From: CAYNJG01 sp965216885 | Lineage (GTDB): Bacteria; Planctomycetota; Planctomycetia; Pirellulales; Pirellulaceae | Direction of reading: 5' to 3' | DNA: 64,000 bases | Assembly (NCBI GenBank): GCA_965216885.1 | Contig: OZ244209.1 | Location: 434,001 to 498,000 of the forward strand | In this document: positions 28,035 through 37,548 of the stretch, piece after piece | Layout of the letters: each line of letters opens with the position of its first letter | Position numbering within the stretch: the stretch's first letter is position 1 | Program-made: the position numbers and the translations under genes | Notes under the pieces: generated by a model | Database searches by the model: none | Seen by the model: only the letters and a program-made list of their open reading frames with translations | What the model was told of the DNA's origin: nothing

Positions 28035-30752
28035 ATGAGCCCAGCCAAAACTGCCCACGACAAATTCTCCGCACGTGATTCCTTTGATACTGGCAGTGGC
28101 CAGGCGGGAATTTATCGACTGTCCAAACTTGAGGACGCTGGGCTGACGACGGTCTCATCCTTGCCTTACTCGATCCGGCTGCTGCTGGAATCGGTCTTGC
28201 GGAACTGCGATGGTTACACCGTCAGTGAAGACGACGTCAAGAATCTTGCGGCGTGGAGTCCCGCTGCGAAGGCCGTCGAGATTCCGTTTTTACCCTCACG
28301 GGTCGTGCTGCAGGATTTTACCGGCGTCCCCGCCGTGGTCGATCTTGCCGCCATGCGAAGTGCCATGCACCGTATGGGTGGCGACCCCACCAAAGTCAAT
28401 CCGCTCATTCCTGTCGACCTGGTGATTGACCACTCGGTGCAGGTTGACACATTCGGGACGCTGGATGCGTTGTCGCTGAATGTCGACTTGGAATTCACAC
28501 GAAACAAGGAACGCTATGAGTTCCTGCGTTGGGGGCAGAGTGCCTTTGACAACTTCCGGGCAGTGCCGCCCAATGTGGGCATTGTTCACCAGGTGAATCT
28601 CGAATTCCTTGCCAAGTGCGTGTTCCTGCGTGAGGACTCGATGGGTTCCATCGCCGTGCCGGACACACTGGTTGGAACCGACAGTCACACCACGATGATT
28701 AACGGTTTGGGTGTCGTTGGTTGGGGTGTCGGCGGCATCGAGGCCGAAGGCGTGATGCTGGGGCAGCCGATCTACATTCTCATGCCCGAAGTGGTGGGCT
28801 TTGAACTGACGGGCGAATTGCCTGCCGGCGCGACGGCGACCGACATGGTACTGACCGTCACGGAAATTCTGCGGGGCGAGGGCGTCGTGGGGAAATTCGT
28901 CGAATTCCACGGCGATGGAGTGTCCCGAATGTCCTTGGCGGATCGCGCCACAATTGCCAACATGGCACCCGAGTACGGTGCGACGATGGGCTTCTTCCCC
29001 GTCGATGGCGAGACGCTGAACTACCTAACGCGAACCGGACGAACGAACGACGAAGTCCAGCTGGTAGAACGCTACACAAAGGAGCAAGGGTTGTTCCGGC
29101 GGGATGATGCACCAACTCCGCAGTACACCAAGTCGCTCAAGTTGGACCTTTCGACCGTCGAACCAAGCCTGGCTGGCCCCAAGCGACCTCAGGACCGAAT
29201 TCCGCTTTCCAGGATGGCGTCGGCCTTCAAGGAAACGCTATCGGCGCCCATGAACAAACGCGGGTTTGATCTCAGTGGGGACGCGCTCCGTCGCACGGCA
29301 ACCGTGCAAGACAACGGCAGCTCGGCTGAAATCGGCCACGGTTCCGTCGTCATCGCCGCGATCACCAGTTGCACGAATACTTCCAATCCGTCGGTCATGG
29401 TGGCCGCGGGGCTGGTTGCGAAGAAAGCCGCCGAGAAGGGCATGACGGTTCCGCCCTATGTGAAGACCAGTCTTGCGCCGGGATCTCGCGTCGTCACGGA
29501 CTATCTGGACGATGCCGGCCTGACGGAGCCCTTGCAGGAGCTCGGTTTTCACACCGTCGGCTACGGCTGCACCACCTGCATCGGGAACAGTGGTCCCTTG
29601 CCTGAACCGGTTGCCGCGGCCGTTACCGAGGGTGATCTTGTTGCCTGTTCCGTGTTGAGCGGAAATCGAAACTTCGAAGGCCGAGTGAATCCGCACGTGA
29701 AGGCGAACTACCTTGCCAGCCCACCGCTGGTGGTTGCGTTCGCGTTGGCGGGCACGACGGACGTCGACCTGACAACGGATCCAATTGGCAACGACAAGGA
29801 CGGCAATGCAGTACACCTCAAGGATATCTGGCCGTCCAAGGAAGAGGTTGCTGCCGTCATCGACTCATCGGTGAAGGCAGAGATGTTCGCTTCCCAGTAT
29901 GCGGGCTGCTTCGAGTCGAACGAGAAGTGGAACGCGATCAAAATCGAAGGTGGCGACATCTACGGCTGGAGCGACGCGAGCACCTACATTCAGGAGCCAC
30001 CGTTTATGGTGGACCTGCCCGTCGAGCCCAATGCGATTACGCCCGTAAAACAGGCTCGCGTGTTGGCCCTGTTGGGAGATTCCGTGACCACGGATCACAT
30101 CTCGCCTGCGGGTGCAATTGCCGGTGACAGTCCAGCAGGCAAGTACCTCATGGAAAACGGAGTCGAAAAGAAGGACTTCAACAGCTATGGCTCACGTCGC
30201 GGAAACGATCGCGTCATGCTGCGAGGCACTTTCGCGAACATTCGTATCCGCAATCAACTGGCCCCCGGGACAGAAGGTGGTTGGACGCGACATTTGCCCG
30301 ATGGCGAGCAAATGTTTATCTACGACGCGGCCATGAAATACAAAGAAGAAGGCGTGCCGCTGGTCGTGCTGGCGGGAGCTGAGTATGGAACTGGTAGTAG
30401 TCGTGACTGGGCGGCAAAGGGCACGTTCCTGATGGGCGTTCGCGCGGTGATTGCGACCAGCTACGAACGTATCCACCGTAGTAACCTGGTTGGCATGGGC
30501 GTCTTGCCGTTGCAATTTGCGAACGGCGAAAGCTGGCAGTCGCTGGGCCTTACCGGAGAAGAAACATTCGATATCGACGTTGATGATTCACTGAAACCGC
30601 TGAGCGAAATCGAAGTGAAAGCGACGTCGGCGGACGGTTCGGTAAAGAGCTTCAAAGCTCAGGTTCGCGTCGATACACCGGTCGAAATGGACTACTACCG
30701 TAACGGCGGCATTTTGCAGACGGTTCTCCGTCGGCTGTTGAAAGAGGGTTAA
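28035..30752 (+). CDS. acnA: Aconitate hydratase A
   Basis: The 905-residue product is a full-length AcnA/IRP-type aconitase that interconverts citrate and isocitrate in the TCA cycle. It has the [4Fe-4S] cysteines in AITSCTNTSNPSVM and YGCTTCIGNSG, DSHTTMINGLGVVGWGVGG, and the C-terminal domain with SVTTDHISPAGAI and GAEYGTGSSRDWAAKGT. The length matches the family. No clear ribosome-binding site precedes ATG 28035. A DUF4190-like gene follows 24 bp downstream and may be co-transcribed. Confidence 0.98.
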   Translation: MSPAKTAHDKFSARDSFDTGSGQAGIYRLSKLEDAGLTTVSSLPYSIRLLLESVLRNCDGYTVSEDDVKNLAAWSPAAKAVEIPFLPSRVVLQDFTGVPAVVDLAAMRSAMHRMGGDPTKVNPLIPVDLVIDHSVQVDTFGTLDALSLNVDLEFTRNKERYEFLRWGQSAFDNFRAVPPNVGIVHQVNLEFLAKCVFLREDSMGSIAVPDTLVGTDSHTTMINGLGVVGWGVGGIEAEGVMLGQPIYILMPEVVGFELTGELPAGATATDMVLTVTEILRGEGVVGKFVEFHGDGVSRMSLADRATIANMAPEYGATMGFFPVDGETLNYLTRTGRTNDEVQLVERYTKEQGLFRRDDAPTPQYTKSLKLDLSTVEPSLAGPKRPQDRIPLSRMASAFKETLSAPMNKRGFDLSGDALRRTATVQDNGSSAEIGHGSVVIAAITSCTNTSNPSVMVAAGLVAKKAAEKGMTVPPYVKTSLAPGSRVVTDYLDDAGLTEPLQELGFHTVGYGCTTCIGNSGPLPEPVAAAVTEGDLVACSVLSGNRNFEGRVNPHVKANYLASPPLVVAFALAGTTDVDLTTDPIGNDKDGNAVHLKDIWPSKEEVAAVIDSSVKAEMFASQYAGCFESNEKWNAIKIEGGDIYGWSDASTYIQEPPFMVDLPVEPNAITPVKQARVLALLGDSVTTDHISPAGAIAGDSPAGKYLMENGVEKKDFNSYGSRRGNDRVMLRGTFANIRIRNQLAPGTEGGWTRHLPDGEQMFIYDAAMKYKEEGVPLVVLAGAEYGTGSSRDWAAKGTFLMGVRAVIATSYERIHRSNLVGMGVLPLQFANGESWQSLGLTGEETFDIDVDDSLKPLSEIEVKATSADGSVKSFKAQVRVDTPVEMDYYRNGGILQTVLRRLLKEG

Positions 30753-30776
30753 TCGAGACCCGGAGGCGATTCAGAA

Positions 30777-31238
30777 ATGCTGTGCCCGGCCTGTGGTGAG
30801 GACTTTGCAGAAGAGCGGTGTCCCAACTGCGCCGGGAAACGGTCGGCTCAGCCTCACGGGATATCGCCTCAGGACGCTGCGACCGAAAACCCGTTCGCAG
30901 CGGATCCTGTGCCCGCTAACGCAGGTGAGGTGACGGCTTCCGGCGAATCGCAAGGCGATGGAACTGGCGGAGTCATTCCCTACAAGAATCCCCAAGCGCT
31001 CATCGCCTACTACCTTGGGATTCTCAGTGGACTGCCGCTGATCGGCTTGCCGTTTGGGATTGCGGCCGTGGTGCTGGGCATTCAGGGGCTCCGCGCGAAG
31101 CGGCGAAACCCCATTGTCAAAGGCAGTGTGCATGCCGGAATCGGCATTGGCTGCGGGCTTGTCTTCACACTGTTCTGGACAGCGGTGTTGGTGATGCTGA
31201 TCTACGCTGCGATGGAATCCCGCACCGCTCCGCTCTGA
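30777..31238 (+). CDS. Zinc-ribbon DUF4190-like membrane protein
   Basis: The 153-residue product starts with a double Cys motif (CPACGEDFAEERCPNC) typical of a zinc ribbon, a Pro/Ala-rich linker, and two membrane helices (about residues 78-105 and 118-148) with GIAAVVLGIQGLRAKRRNP between them, as in DUF4190. The role is unknown. It lies 24 bp after acnA, so it may be in the same transcript. Confidence 0.8.
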   Translation: MLCPACGEDFAEERCPNCAGKRSAQPHGISPQDAATENPFAADPVPANAGEVTASGESQGDGTGGVIPYKNPQALIAYYLGILSGLPLIGLPFGIAAVVLGIQGLRAKRRNPIVKGSVHAGIGIGCGLVFTLFWTAVLVMLIYAAMESRTAPL

Positions 31239-31260
31239 TCTCGTCCAAGTCCCGTTGTTC

Positions 31261-31674
31261 TCAGATCCCGTTGATTACGGGGGCCGTGTTTTCGATCCTG
31301 ATCTCAGCGGTTGGAACGGGCGCTTGAGGCAGAACCGACTCGCTTGGTTCGCTTACTGTCGGCACTTCAGAACTGGGCTGGCTTGTGGCTGGTGTCGGTT
31401 GATGGGCTGGCGCGTCCATTTCGGTCGGCATATCCATCGAGTGGCCGCTGGCTTCCGTCGCCTGTGATGAACTGGCCGGGGTTGTATTTCCACGCATCGA
31501 CTCATAGATGACCGGGCTGATCACCGCGTCGCCAGCGCAACGGTAGGGGCAACACTTGAATGCGGACGGGCAACAGGGTTTTTCGCCGCAGCATTGACGC
31601 CAATTGCCACAACATTGGCAACCGGCAACGAGGGCCGTGACGGCCAACAACAGGAACAACCTTGCAAAACGCAT
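31261..31674 (-). CDS. Cysteine-rich lipoprotein
   Basis: The 137-residue product from ATG 31674 (AAGGACT about 7 nt ahead) has a lipoprotein signal (RLFLLLAVTALVAGC, Cys at about residue 18) and eleven cysteines in its first 46 residues (CQCCGNW, CCGEKPCCPS, CCPYRC), which may form disulfides or bind metal. The rest is Pro/Ser/Thr-rich. The gene converges with the DUF4190-like gene 22 bp away. I do not recognise the family. Confidence 0.7.
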   Translation of the reverse strand: MRFARLFLLLAVTALVAGCQCCGNWRQCCGEKPCCPSAFKCCPYRCAGDAVISPVIYESMRGNTTPASSSQATEASGHSMDMPTEMDAPAHQPTPATSQPSSEVPTVSEPSESVLPQAPVPTAEIRIENTAPVINGI

Positions 31675-31999
31675 TTTCGAGTCCTTTCGTGATTTCAAAG
31701 CACGATCCGTGTGCGGGGACGACCATGAGACAAGGCATGAAGCGTCATTCGTGGGTGAGCTGCTACTGCCTGCAGTGCTGCTCCGTGTGTGCTATCGGTC
31801 GTTGAGCACGGAATGGGGAGGTTAAACACAATGGCCGTTGCATGCAGTGCATTGATTGCGGCTGTGAAGGGCGACGCAGGCCCTAAATTCAGTCTCACCG
31901 TCAGCGTCGGGAATCCTGCTGTGCGTTCCACGTAGTGTGGGCGACGAAAGAGTGCCGCGGTGTGTCGGGGCTAGATTGCAACGAGCAGTTGAGCTACGC
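31675..31999. other. Intergenic, no recognised content
   Basis: Between the lipoprotein start and the 7-bp repeat array, about 325 bp hold no supported gene or RNA. The promoter of the lipoprotein gene should lie at the left end. Confidence 0.3.
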
Positions 32000-32069
32000 C
32001 TGCCAACTGCCAACTGCCAACTGCCAACTGCCAACTGCCAACTGCCAACTGCCAACTGCCAACTGCCAA
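32000..32069. repeat. Ten perfect copies of a 7-bp tandem repeat (CTGCCAA)
   Basis: CTGCCAA is repeated ten times without a mismatch from 32000 to 32069. It ends 11 bp beyond the stop codon of nrdR (transcribed toward it). The same 7-mer, degenerate, occurs at 7521-7547 just beyond another gene's stop. Confidence 0.97.
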
Positions 32070-32080
32070 CTTACGCCCAA

Positions 32081-32551
32081 CTACTTCGGAGGCTGCTTGG
32101 GCTGACGCAACATGGGCTGTAACTCATCAACAAAGTCATGCACATCTTCGAACTGACGGTACACGCTGGCGAAGCGGACATAGGCGACCTGGTCGACCTG
32201 CCGCAGATGTTGCATGATGATCTCGCCAATCTTGTCGGCGGGAACTTCCGAATCGAAACTATCATGGACCTCGCGCTCGACAACTTCGATTAGCTCGCGA
32301 ATCTGGTCGTCACTGACGGGCCGTTTCCAGCAGGCTTTTTCCAGTCCCGATCGAATCTTGTCGGCGGCAAACGGCTCGCGACCGCCATCTTTCTTGATGA
32401 CTTTGATGTTGGTCTTTTCGACATGCTCGTAGGTTGTGAAACGCCGTTGGCAGGCCAGACATTCCCGACGACGACGAATGGAAAACCCATCGTTGTTGGA
32501 GCGGGAATCAATAACCTTGTCATTGTCGACGCCGCAGTAGGGGCATTTCAT
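32081..32551 (-). CDS. nrdR: Transcriptional repressor NrdR
   Basis: The 156-residue product is NrdR, the nucleotide-sensing repressor of ribonucleotide reductase genes. It has the N-terminal zinc ribbon (MKCPYCGVDNDKV, CLACQRRFTTYE) and an ATP-cone domain (KVIKKDGGREPFAADKIRSG and further). Length and domain order are standard. No ribonucleotide reductase gene is in this window. Confidence 0.97.
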   Translation of the reverse strand: MKCPYCGVDNDKVIDSRSNNDGFSIRRRRECLACQRRFTTYEHVEKTNIKVIKKDGGREPFAADKIRSGLEKACWKRPVSDDQIRELIEVVEREVHDSFDSEVPADKIGEIIMQHLRQVDQVAYVRFASVYRQFEDVHDFVDELQPMLRQPKQPPK

Positions 32552-33123
32552 CGATGTCTACTTGCTGTGAGCACCGGGCTTAAAGGGAAAAATGGTCGGT
32601 CAATTCAGATGTGTTCTGGTCTGCAATGTATCGGGAATCTCGTAGCCAAGATCGAGTGCGGCTCAGAAACAGCTCGAGCCAGCTCCGGTGACGCATGCGA
32701 TCTCCCGTTAATTTAACCTTGGATACCGTTGCGGGGTCAAGCGGCATACCGCAACGGGGGGCGTGTTCGAATCGGATACAAATGAAGAGGTCTGATAGGC
32801 TGTCCCTCCGCTGCGGCAGGAAAGGCATTTTAGTGGGGAGGTGGCGGAGACTGGGGGGAGATTGCCGGGCGTTTTCGGTGAGAAATTGTGACGGGACGGA
32901 ATACGCTCGCTGGCTGATTGTCGGGGCGCACGCGGGGATTGGCACCGTCGCGATGGCCATTCGGCAATTCGGCGGTAAGAATTGTCACAAATGACACGCA
33001 TGACTTTGCAGTCAAGGGCGTGAAAGCGTCCTCAAGATGAAGACTTGCTTCCTGGCGATGCCACGGGAGAATGACGCGGCGGTGACGATCGTTGTCCGCG
33101 TTGTTCTCACGGAGTTGATTGAA
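32552..33123. other. Intergenic region with a 9-bp inverted repeat
   Basis: About 570 bp separate the divergent nrdR and PQQ-type genes. An inverted repeat CCGTTGCGG (32726-32734) and CCGCAACGG (32749-32757) with a 14-nt loop has no T-run after it. Otherwise I see only promoter space. Confidence 0.4.
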
Positions 33124-34449
33124 ATGCAGATGCGACTGAGTGCTTGGGTTGGTGTGGCGTTGGGCCTGTTGTTCCTGTTCGGCGGTAGGGGGCATGGTGA
33201 GGACTGGCCTCGCTGGCGCGGCGAACGAAGTGACGGTTCGTGGCAGGCCGCGAACATTACTTCTGCTTTTCCCAACGAGGTGACAAAGGCGGTCTGGCGG
33301 CAACCCATTGGAGCCGGCTACTCGGGACCGACGGTTGCCGACGGCCGAGTGTTCGTCAGCGATCGCATCGATGAAACAACCGAACAAGAGCGAGTTCACT
33401 GCTTTGATTTTGCGACGGGGGAACGACTCTGGTTGCACCAGTATCCAGCGGACTACGGCTCCGTCAGTTACAAGGCGGGACCCCGTGCGGCCGTGACCAT
33501 CGATGGCGAGCGTGCGTATTCGTTGGGGGCCACCGGGCAGCTTTATTGCCTTCAGGCTGCCACGGGGAAGCCAATCTGGAATCGCGACCTGGACAGCGAA
33601 TACCAGATTTCGCGCGATGATGATCAGACTCGGATGCCAATCTGGGGAATCTCGGCCTCTCCGCTGATTGTCGGGGACCTCATTGTGTTGCACATCGGCG
33701 GACGAGATGGCGCATGTGTCGTTGCATTGGAAAAAATGACGGGCAAAGAGCGTTGGCGAGCTCTCGATGACCGCGCCCAGTATTCCGCTCCGATTCTCAT
33801 TGAACAGGCGGGCAAGCAGGTTGTCGTTGTCTGGACAGGCGACAGCGTGGCGGGCATCGCAGCGGAAACGGGCGAAGTCTACTGGCGGCACGAGATGACA
33901 CCGTCTCGTATGCCCATCGGCTGCGCAACGCCCATCGTTAACGGCGACATGCTCTACGTCACGTCGTTTTACGATGGTTCGCTGATGTTGAAATTGGATC
34001 AGACGACGCCGAAAGTGACTCAGGTCTGGCGGGCTGTAGGGCAGAACGAACGCAACACGGAAGCGCTTCATTCGATCATTAGCACTCCCATCTGGATTGG
34101 CGAGTATATCTACGGGGTCGATAGTTACGGGGAACTCCGCTGCCTCGAAGCTTCCACCGGGGAACGAATCTGGGAGGATCAAACGGCAACTCCGCGGGCA
34201 CGATGGAGCACGATTCACTTCACGCGGCGCGGCGACGACGTCTGGATGTTTAATGAGCGCGGGGAATTACTGATCACGGAACTATCGCCGGATGATTTTA
34301 CGGAGAAGGCTCGCACGAAGATCATCGAACCGACGACCGAGCAACTACGGCAGCGAAAAGGCGTCTGCTGGTCCCACCCGGCCTTCGCCAACGGTCACAT
34401 TGTCGCTCGAAACGATAAAGAGATCGTGTGCGTTGACTTGCGGGAGTAG
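33124..34449 (+). CDS. Secreted PQQ-type beta-propeller repeat protein
   Basis: The 441-residue product from ATG 33124 (GGAG about 9 nt ahead) has a signal peptide (about residues 5-24, GVALGLLFLFGG). It then has PQQ-like propeller repeats: DWPRWRGERSDG, GYSGPTVADGRVFVSDR, RVHCFDFATGERLWLHQYPA, LYCLQAATGKPIWNRDL, LRCLEASTGERIWEDQ. The pattern is the outer-membrane-assembly/PQQ-dehydrogenase-like propeller common in planctomycetes; no PQQ cofactor-binding or catalytic dehydrogenase residues are recognised, so an enzyme activity is not implied. Upstream in-frame starts exist back to 33037 but add non-signal residues. Confidence 0.88.
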   Translation: MQMRLSAWVGVALGLLFLFGGRGHGEDWPRWRGERSDGSWQAANITSAFPNEVTKAVWRQPIGAGYSGPTVADGRVFVSDRIDETTEQERVHCFDFATGERLWLHQYPADYGSVSYKAGPRAAVTIDGERAYSLGATGQLYCLQAATGKPIWNRDLDSEYQISRDDDQTRMPIWGISASPLIVGDLIVLHIGGRDGACVVALEKMTGKERWRALDDRAQYSAPILIEQAGKQVVVVWTGDSVAGIAAETGEVYWRHEMTPSRMPIGCATPIVNGDMLYVTSFYDGSLMLKLDQTTPKVTQVWRAVGQNERNTEALHSIISTPIWIGEYIYGVDSYGELRCLEASTGERIWEDQTATPRARWSTIHFTRRGDDVWMFNERGELLITELSPDDFTEKARTKIIEPTTEQLRQRKGVCWSHPAFANGHIVARNDKEIVCVDLRE

Positions 34450-34450
34450 T

Positions 34451-34673
34451 CCCTCGTTCCGGGGCTCTGCCTTGGAACGCACTGCCTCGGAGGCTCCGCC
34501 TCCTGCATCCCGCGCTTCCCACATCCCCCTCTCCCATCATCACCGTGTATTCCAAGCGAGCGTCACATAGAGCGCCTCCCGCAGACAGGCTACGCAGACT
34601 GTCTACACAGGCAGAGCTAAGGAGGCAGAGCCTCCAGGGCAGTGCGTTCCCCGGCGGAGCCAGGGAACGAGGG
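34451..34673. repeat. 223-bp inverted-repeat element with 53-bp arms
   Basis: The left arm (34451-34503) and the reverse complement of the right arm (34621-34673) match at 45 of 53 positions. The arms start CCCTCGTTCC and end GGAACGAGGG. Each arm has its own small palindrome (GGAGGC and GCCTCC around one or three bases). The 117-bp centre includes a further AGACAG/CTGTCT pair. It begins 2 bp after the stop of the PQQ-type gene. No transposase is encoded, so it may be a MITE- or REP-like element and could fold into a long hairpin. Confidence 0.85.
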
Positions 34674-34821
34674 GAAATGGAAAGTATTCTCGATTTTCGG
34701 GTCAGATTTTCCCGGCGTCGCGTAACGTGAATGGCCCGACTGGCGTTGATACTTTCAGTTAGAGACTCACCAGAATCGTCGTCGGGCCATTTTTCGGCTC
34801 AAATATGACGGGAGGTCCTGC

Positions 34822-37497
34822 ATGCGCCGGTTTGGACGCGGCATAGGGCTCGAATCGCTCGAGCGTCGACTACCAATGGCGTGCGACGTATCGAGCGGCG
34901 CTTATTGCGAATCTCTAGAGCTCGTCGCGGACATTGATCAGTCGACTCACCCGGCGGAGATCGTGGCGAGCCACATCGAGGGCGACACACTGTACTACGT
35001 TCGCGATACGGACGTTGCTCTGGAACTCTGGCGGCAAACGGCGGACGAATCCGAGTTGTTATCGGAGATCTATGTGCAGACGCCCCAAAAGTTCAGCACG
35101 GACGAAGTCGATAGTGCAGTTCGCGCTCTTGATGTCATTGGGAACCACCTGTTCTTCGCAGTTGATGGCATTTTAGGAGACAATCAAGACGTTGATCCCA
35201 TGGAATACGATCCGTATTTCGGAACAACTGATCTCTGGGAATACGATCTGCAGGCAGGCGTGACCCAGCATCTTGCGAAACTAGGTGAGTGGAGTGGCTA
35301 TACGGGGGCGACGAATGTCCAGTTCCATGACGACGGCGGCGAACTACTCATGGTCGTCGAGCAGATGGCCGGGCCAACCGCCCGGCTGTGGACTTCGGAT
35401 GGCACCCGTGAGGGTACGAGTCCCTACACCGACCACTTTGGGATCCAATATATTGGTTCAGTTCAGGAGTTGGTTCAGTTCAATGGGGAATGGTACTTCC
35501 TTGGCGGAGGTTGGAGCGACTATGGCCTCTGGACGACTACGCCTGGTGAGAGTCGGACGCTCATTCGGGAGTTTGAGGCTGACGTAATCAGGCACGTCGC
35601 ACCGTACGGCTTGCGCGTTGTCGGCGATCAGCTGCAGCTAGGTGCCTACGACGAATTCGGCGCGGAACTTTGGGTTTCTGACGGTACGACCGAAGGGACT
35701 CAGCTATTCATCGATCTGCAACCTGGACCGGCAAGTGCGTACGCGCGCCCGCTACATGAACTCGATGGAATGCAGTGGATTCAGGCGCGCACCGGAAACG
35801 AAGCCACATGGGAGGTTTGGACTACCGACTGGACCACTGAAGGTACTGAACGCTACACGCTAATGCCTGAAGGCTTTACCGGAGTTTTCAACTCGGTCGT
35901 CTTCGACGATGCAATTTACATTGAACTAAGAATCGACCGGCGGTCGCATGTGTGGCGAATGGACGCCGACTCATTGGAATTGGCTTTTGCCTCTGACGGA
36001 TACCGTTACGTCGACGAATTCGAAGTTGCGGGAGAACGGCTTTTCTTCAGGACAAATGAAGACGACGAAGAAACGCTCTGGGTTGCCGAAGGCGATACGC
36101 CAGTCGCTATAGGCGACTTCGAGGTTATGGGGACGCTCGAAGACAGTAAGGTCGTTTTTCTGCAACGCGACGGCCAGAGGTTCACATTGGCGGAGGGGAG
36201 TTTCGTCCCGACCCAAAGTTCGCTGCACGCTGCCCTGCCGGGGGCGTCCCGTCCTTTCGCGGTTAGCGTTCCGCAGGGAGTGCTCACTGCGGTAACGCAC
36301 GATCGAGAGCTATGGGTTGCGGAGGGCGAGCGGGTCAGGCAGTCGGCGCTTGAGTTTCCGCTTGGCGTTGGTGGTCCTGTCGTGTCGACGGCGGAGCATG
36401 CTCTCTTTCTACGAGCTGGCGAATTTCGGCAGGGGCTGATTGCTTTCGAGCCTTTTGACAACGAGCTGGTGACACTTGTCGCCGAAGGGATTGGCGAGCA
36501 GATTGCCGTGACGGCGGAAGCAGGTGCGTTGACATTCCTGAACCGGAATGATGATTTTCAGCTAGAGTTTTGGCAGTCTGACGGAACACTCCAGGGTACC
36601 AGCGGTATTGTCTTGCGAGATCGCCTGTTTGCCGACAACCAACTCGTCGGTAACGACGGTTGGTATTATTTCTTGGCTCGTGATTTTTCCTCCGAAAACA
36701 ACCGTGAGCCGCATTTGTGGGTGACAAATGGAACTGCGGATTCGACGCTTGAAATAGCACCAATCTCGGGTCTGGCTCAGCTGGTTCGTTACCGTGATGG
36801 TGTGATTGCCTGGGTGCCAAATGACGCGGACGATGGCGAGACCGAGCTAGTTCTGTTCAATGCTACGTCCGAACCCACAACGATCGTCCGCCACGCGTTT
36901 GATACCGGTCCCGAGTTCACGCAAATGGCGACTCGGGGCGAGCATATCTATTTCGTCGAAGGTAATCGGCTTTGGTATCACAACGGGCAGCCTGGCGTGG
37001 AAGCTCGACTTGTTGTGGAATTCCCGGAGTTGAGCCTGCCGGACTATGGCAGTGCCCTGATCGACAACCTCACGGTCGTGGATCACCGGGTTTTCTTCAC
37101 CGTTGACGACGGGATGCACGGGACTGAATTGTGGGTAACGGACGGCACGAAACACGGCACGGTCATGGCCGTCGATGTAAACTCCGGTCACATGCCTTCA
37201 TTGCCTCGTCACCTGACAATTCACAACGATCAGCTCTATTTCACCGCATTGACGCGTGAACACGGGCGAGAGATCTGGTCGATCGACCTCCAGGATCCCC
37301 ATGCGCCGGTCAATTCGGACATCAGCGACGATGGCCAGTCGGATTTCGCTGACTTCTTGCTTCTGTCGTCAAACTTCGGGAATCGCACCAACAACGGCGT
37401 GTTCGATGGCGATCTGGACCACGATGGAACGGTGGACTTCGCCGATTTCCTGGTGTTATCCCGGGAGATTGCTGCACAACTCGACGTGATTGCGTGA
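34822..37497 (+). CDS. Large surface protein with SDGT repeats and dockerin-like C-terminus
   Basis: The 891-residue product has the planctomycete surface-protein N-terminus (GLESLERRLPMACD, an LEPR-like motif without an obvious long signal helix). It carries many copies of a short repeat of the form LW-T/S-DGT-x2-GT: LWTSDGTREGTS, LWVSDGTTEGTQ, VWTTDWTTEGTE, FWQSDGTLQGTS, LWVTNGTADSTL and LWVTDGTKHGTV. These probably fold as a beta-propeller. The last 60 residues hold two EF-hand/dockerin-like units (DISDDGQSDFADFLLLSSNF, DLDHDGTVDFADFLVLSREI). A strong GGGAGG precedes ATG 34822. The role may be in cell-surface adhesion or assembly; partners are unknown. Confidence 0.85.
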   Translation: MRRFGRGIGLESLERRLPMACDVSSGAYCESLELVADIDQSTHPAEIVASHIEGDTLYYVRDTDVALELWRQTADESELLSEIYVQTPQKFSTDEVDSAVRALDVIGNHLFFAVDGILGDNQDVDPMEYDPYFGTTDLWEYDLQAGVTQHLAKLGEWSGYTGATNVQFHDDGGELLMVVEQMAGPTARLWTSDGTREGTSPYTDHFGIQYIGSVQELVQFNGEWYFLGGGWSDYGLWTTTPGESRTLIREFEADVIRHVAPYGLRVVGDQLQLGAYDEFGAELWVSDGTTEGTQLFIDLQPGPASAYARPLHELDGMQWIQARTGNEATWEVWTTDWTTEGTERYTLMPEGFTGVFNSVVFDDAIYIELRIDRRSHVWRMDADSLELAFASDGYRYVDEFEVAGERLFFRTNEDDEETLWVAEGDTPVAIGDFEVMGTLEDSKVVFLQRDGQRFTLAEGSFVPTQSSLHAALPGASRPFAVSVPQGVLTAVTHDRELWVAEGERVRQSALEFPLGVGGPVVSTAEHALFLRAGEFRQGLIAFEPFDNELVTLVAEGIGEQIAVTAEAGALTFLNRNDDFQLEFWQSDGTLQGTSGIVLRDRLFADNQLVGNDGWYYFLARDFSSENNREPHLWVTNGTADSTLEIAPISGLAQLVRYRDGVIAWVPNDADDGETELVLFNATSEPTTIVRHAFDTGPEFTQMATRGEHIYFVEGNRLWYHNGQPGVEARLVVEFPELSLPDYGSALIDNLTVVDHRVFFTVDDGMHGTELWVTDGTKHGTVMAVDVNSGHMPSLPRHLTIHNDQLYFTALTREHGREIWSIDLQDPHAPVNSDISDDGQSDFADFLLLSSNFGNRTNNGVFDGDLDHDGTVDFADFLVLSREIAAQLDVIA

Positions 37498-37510
37498 GTG
37501 TTGAACGGAA

Positions 37511-37548
37511 TGCCCGTGGTTTTAGATGGTTACGAGCTGCCACGGGCA
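37511..37548 (+). other. Hairpin after the surface-protein gene
   Basis: TGCCCGTGG (37511-37519) pairs with CCACGGGCA (37540-37548) across a 20-nt loop, 14 bp past the stop codon. It lacks a T-run, so it may slow transcription or stabilise the mRNA rather than act as a classical terminator. Confidence 0.5.

Noticed and set aside
32000..32069. CRISPR-like array
   Set aside because: The repeat unit is 7 bp with no spacers and no cas genes nearby; a simple tandem repeat.
32726..32757. tRNA or terminator at the inverted repeat between nrdR and the PQQ-type gene
   Set aside because: A single 9-bp stem without T-run or cloverleaf, and not at a gene end.
32830..34218. A 462-codon open frame on the minus strand
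   Set aside because: It lies opposite the PQQ-type propeller gene and its residues look like translated codon-third-position bias (many Arg, His, Pro), with no domain. A shadow frame.
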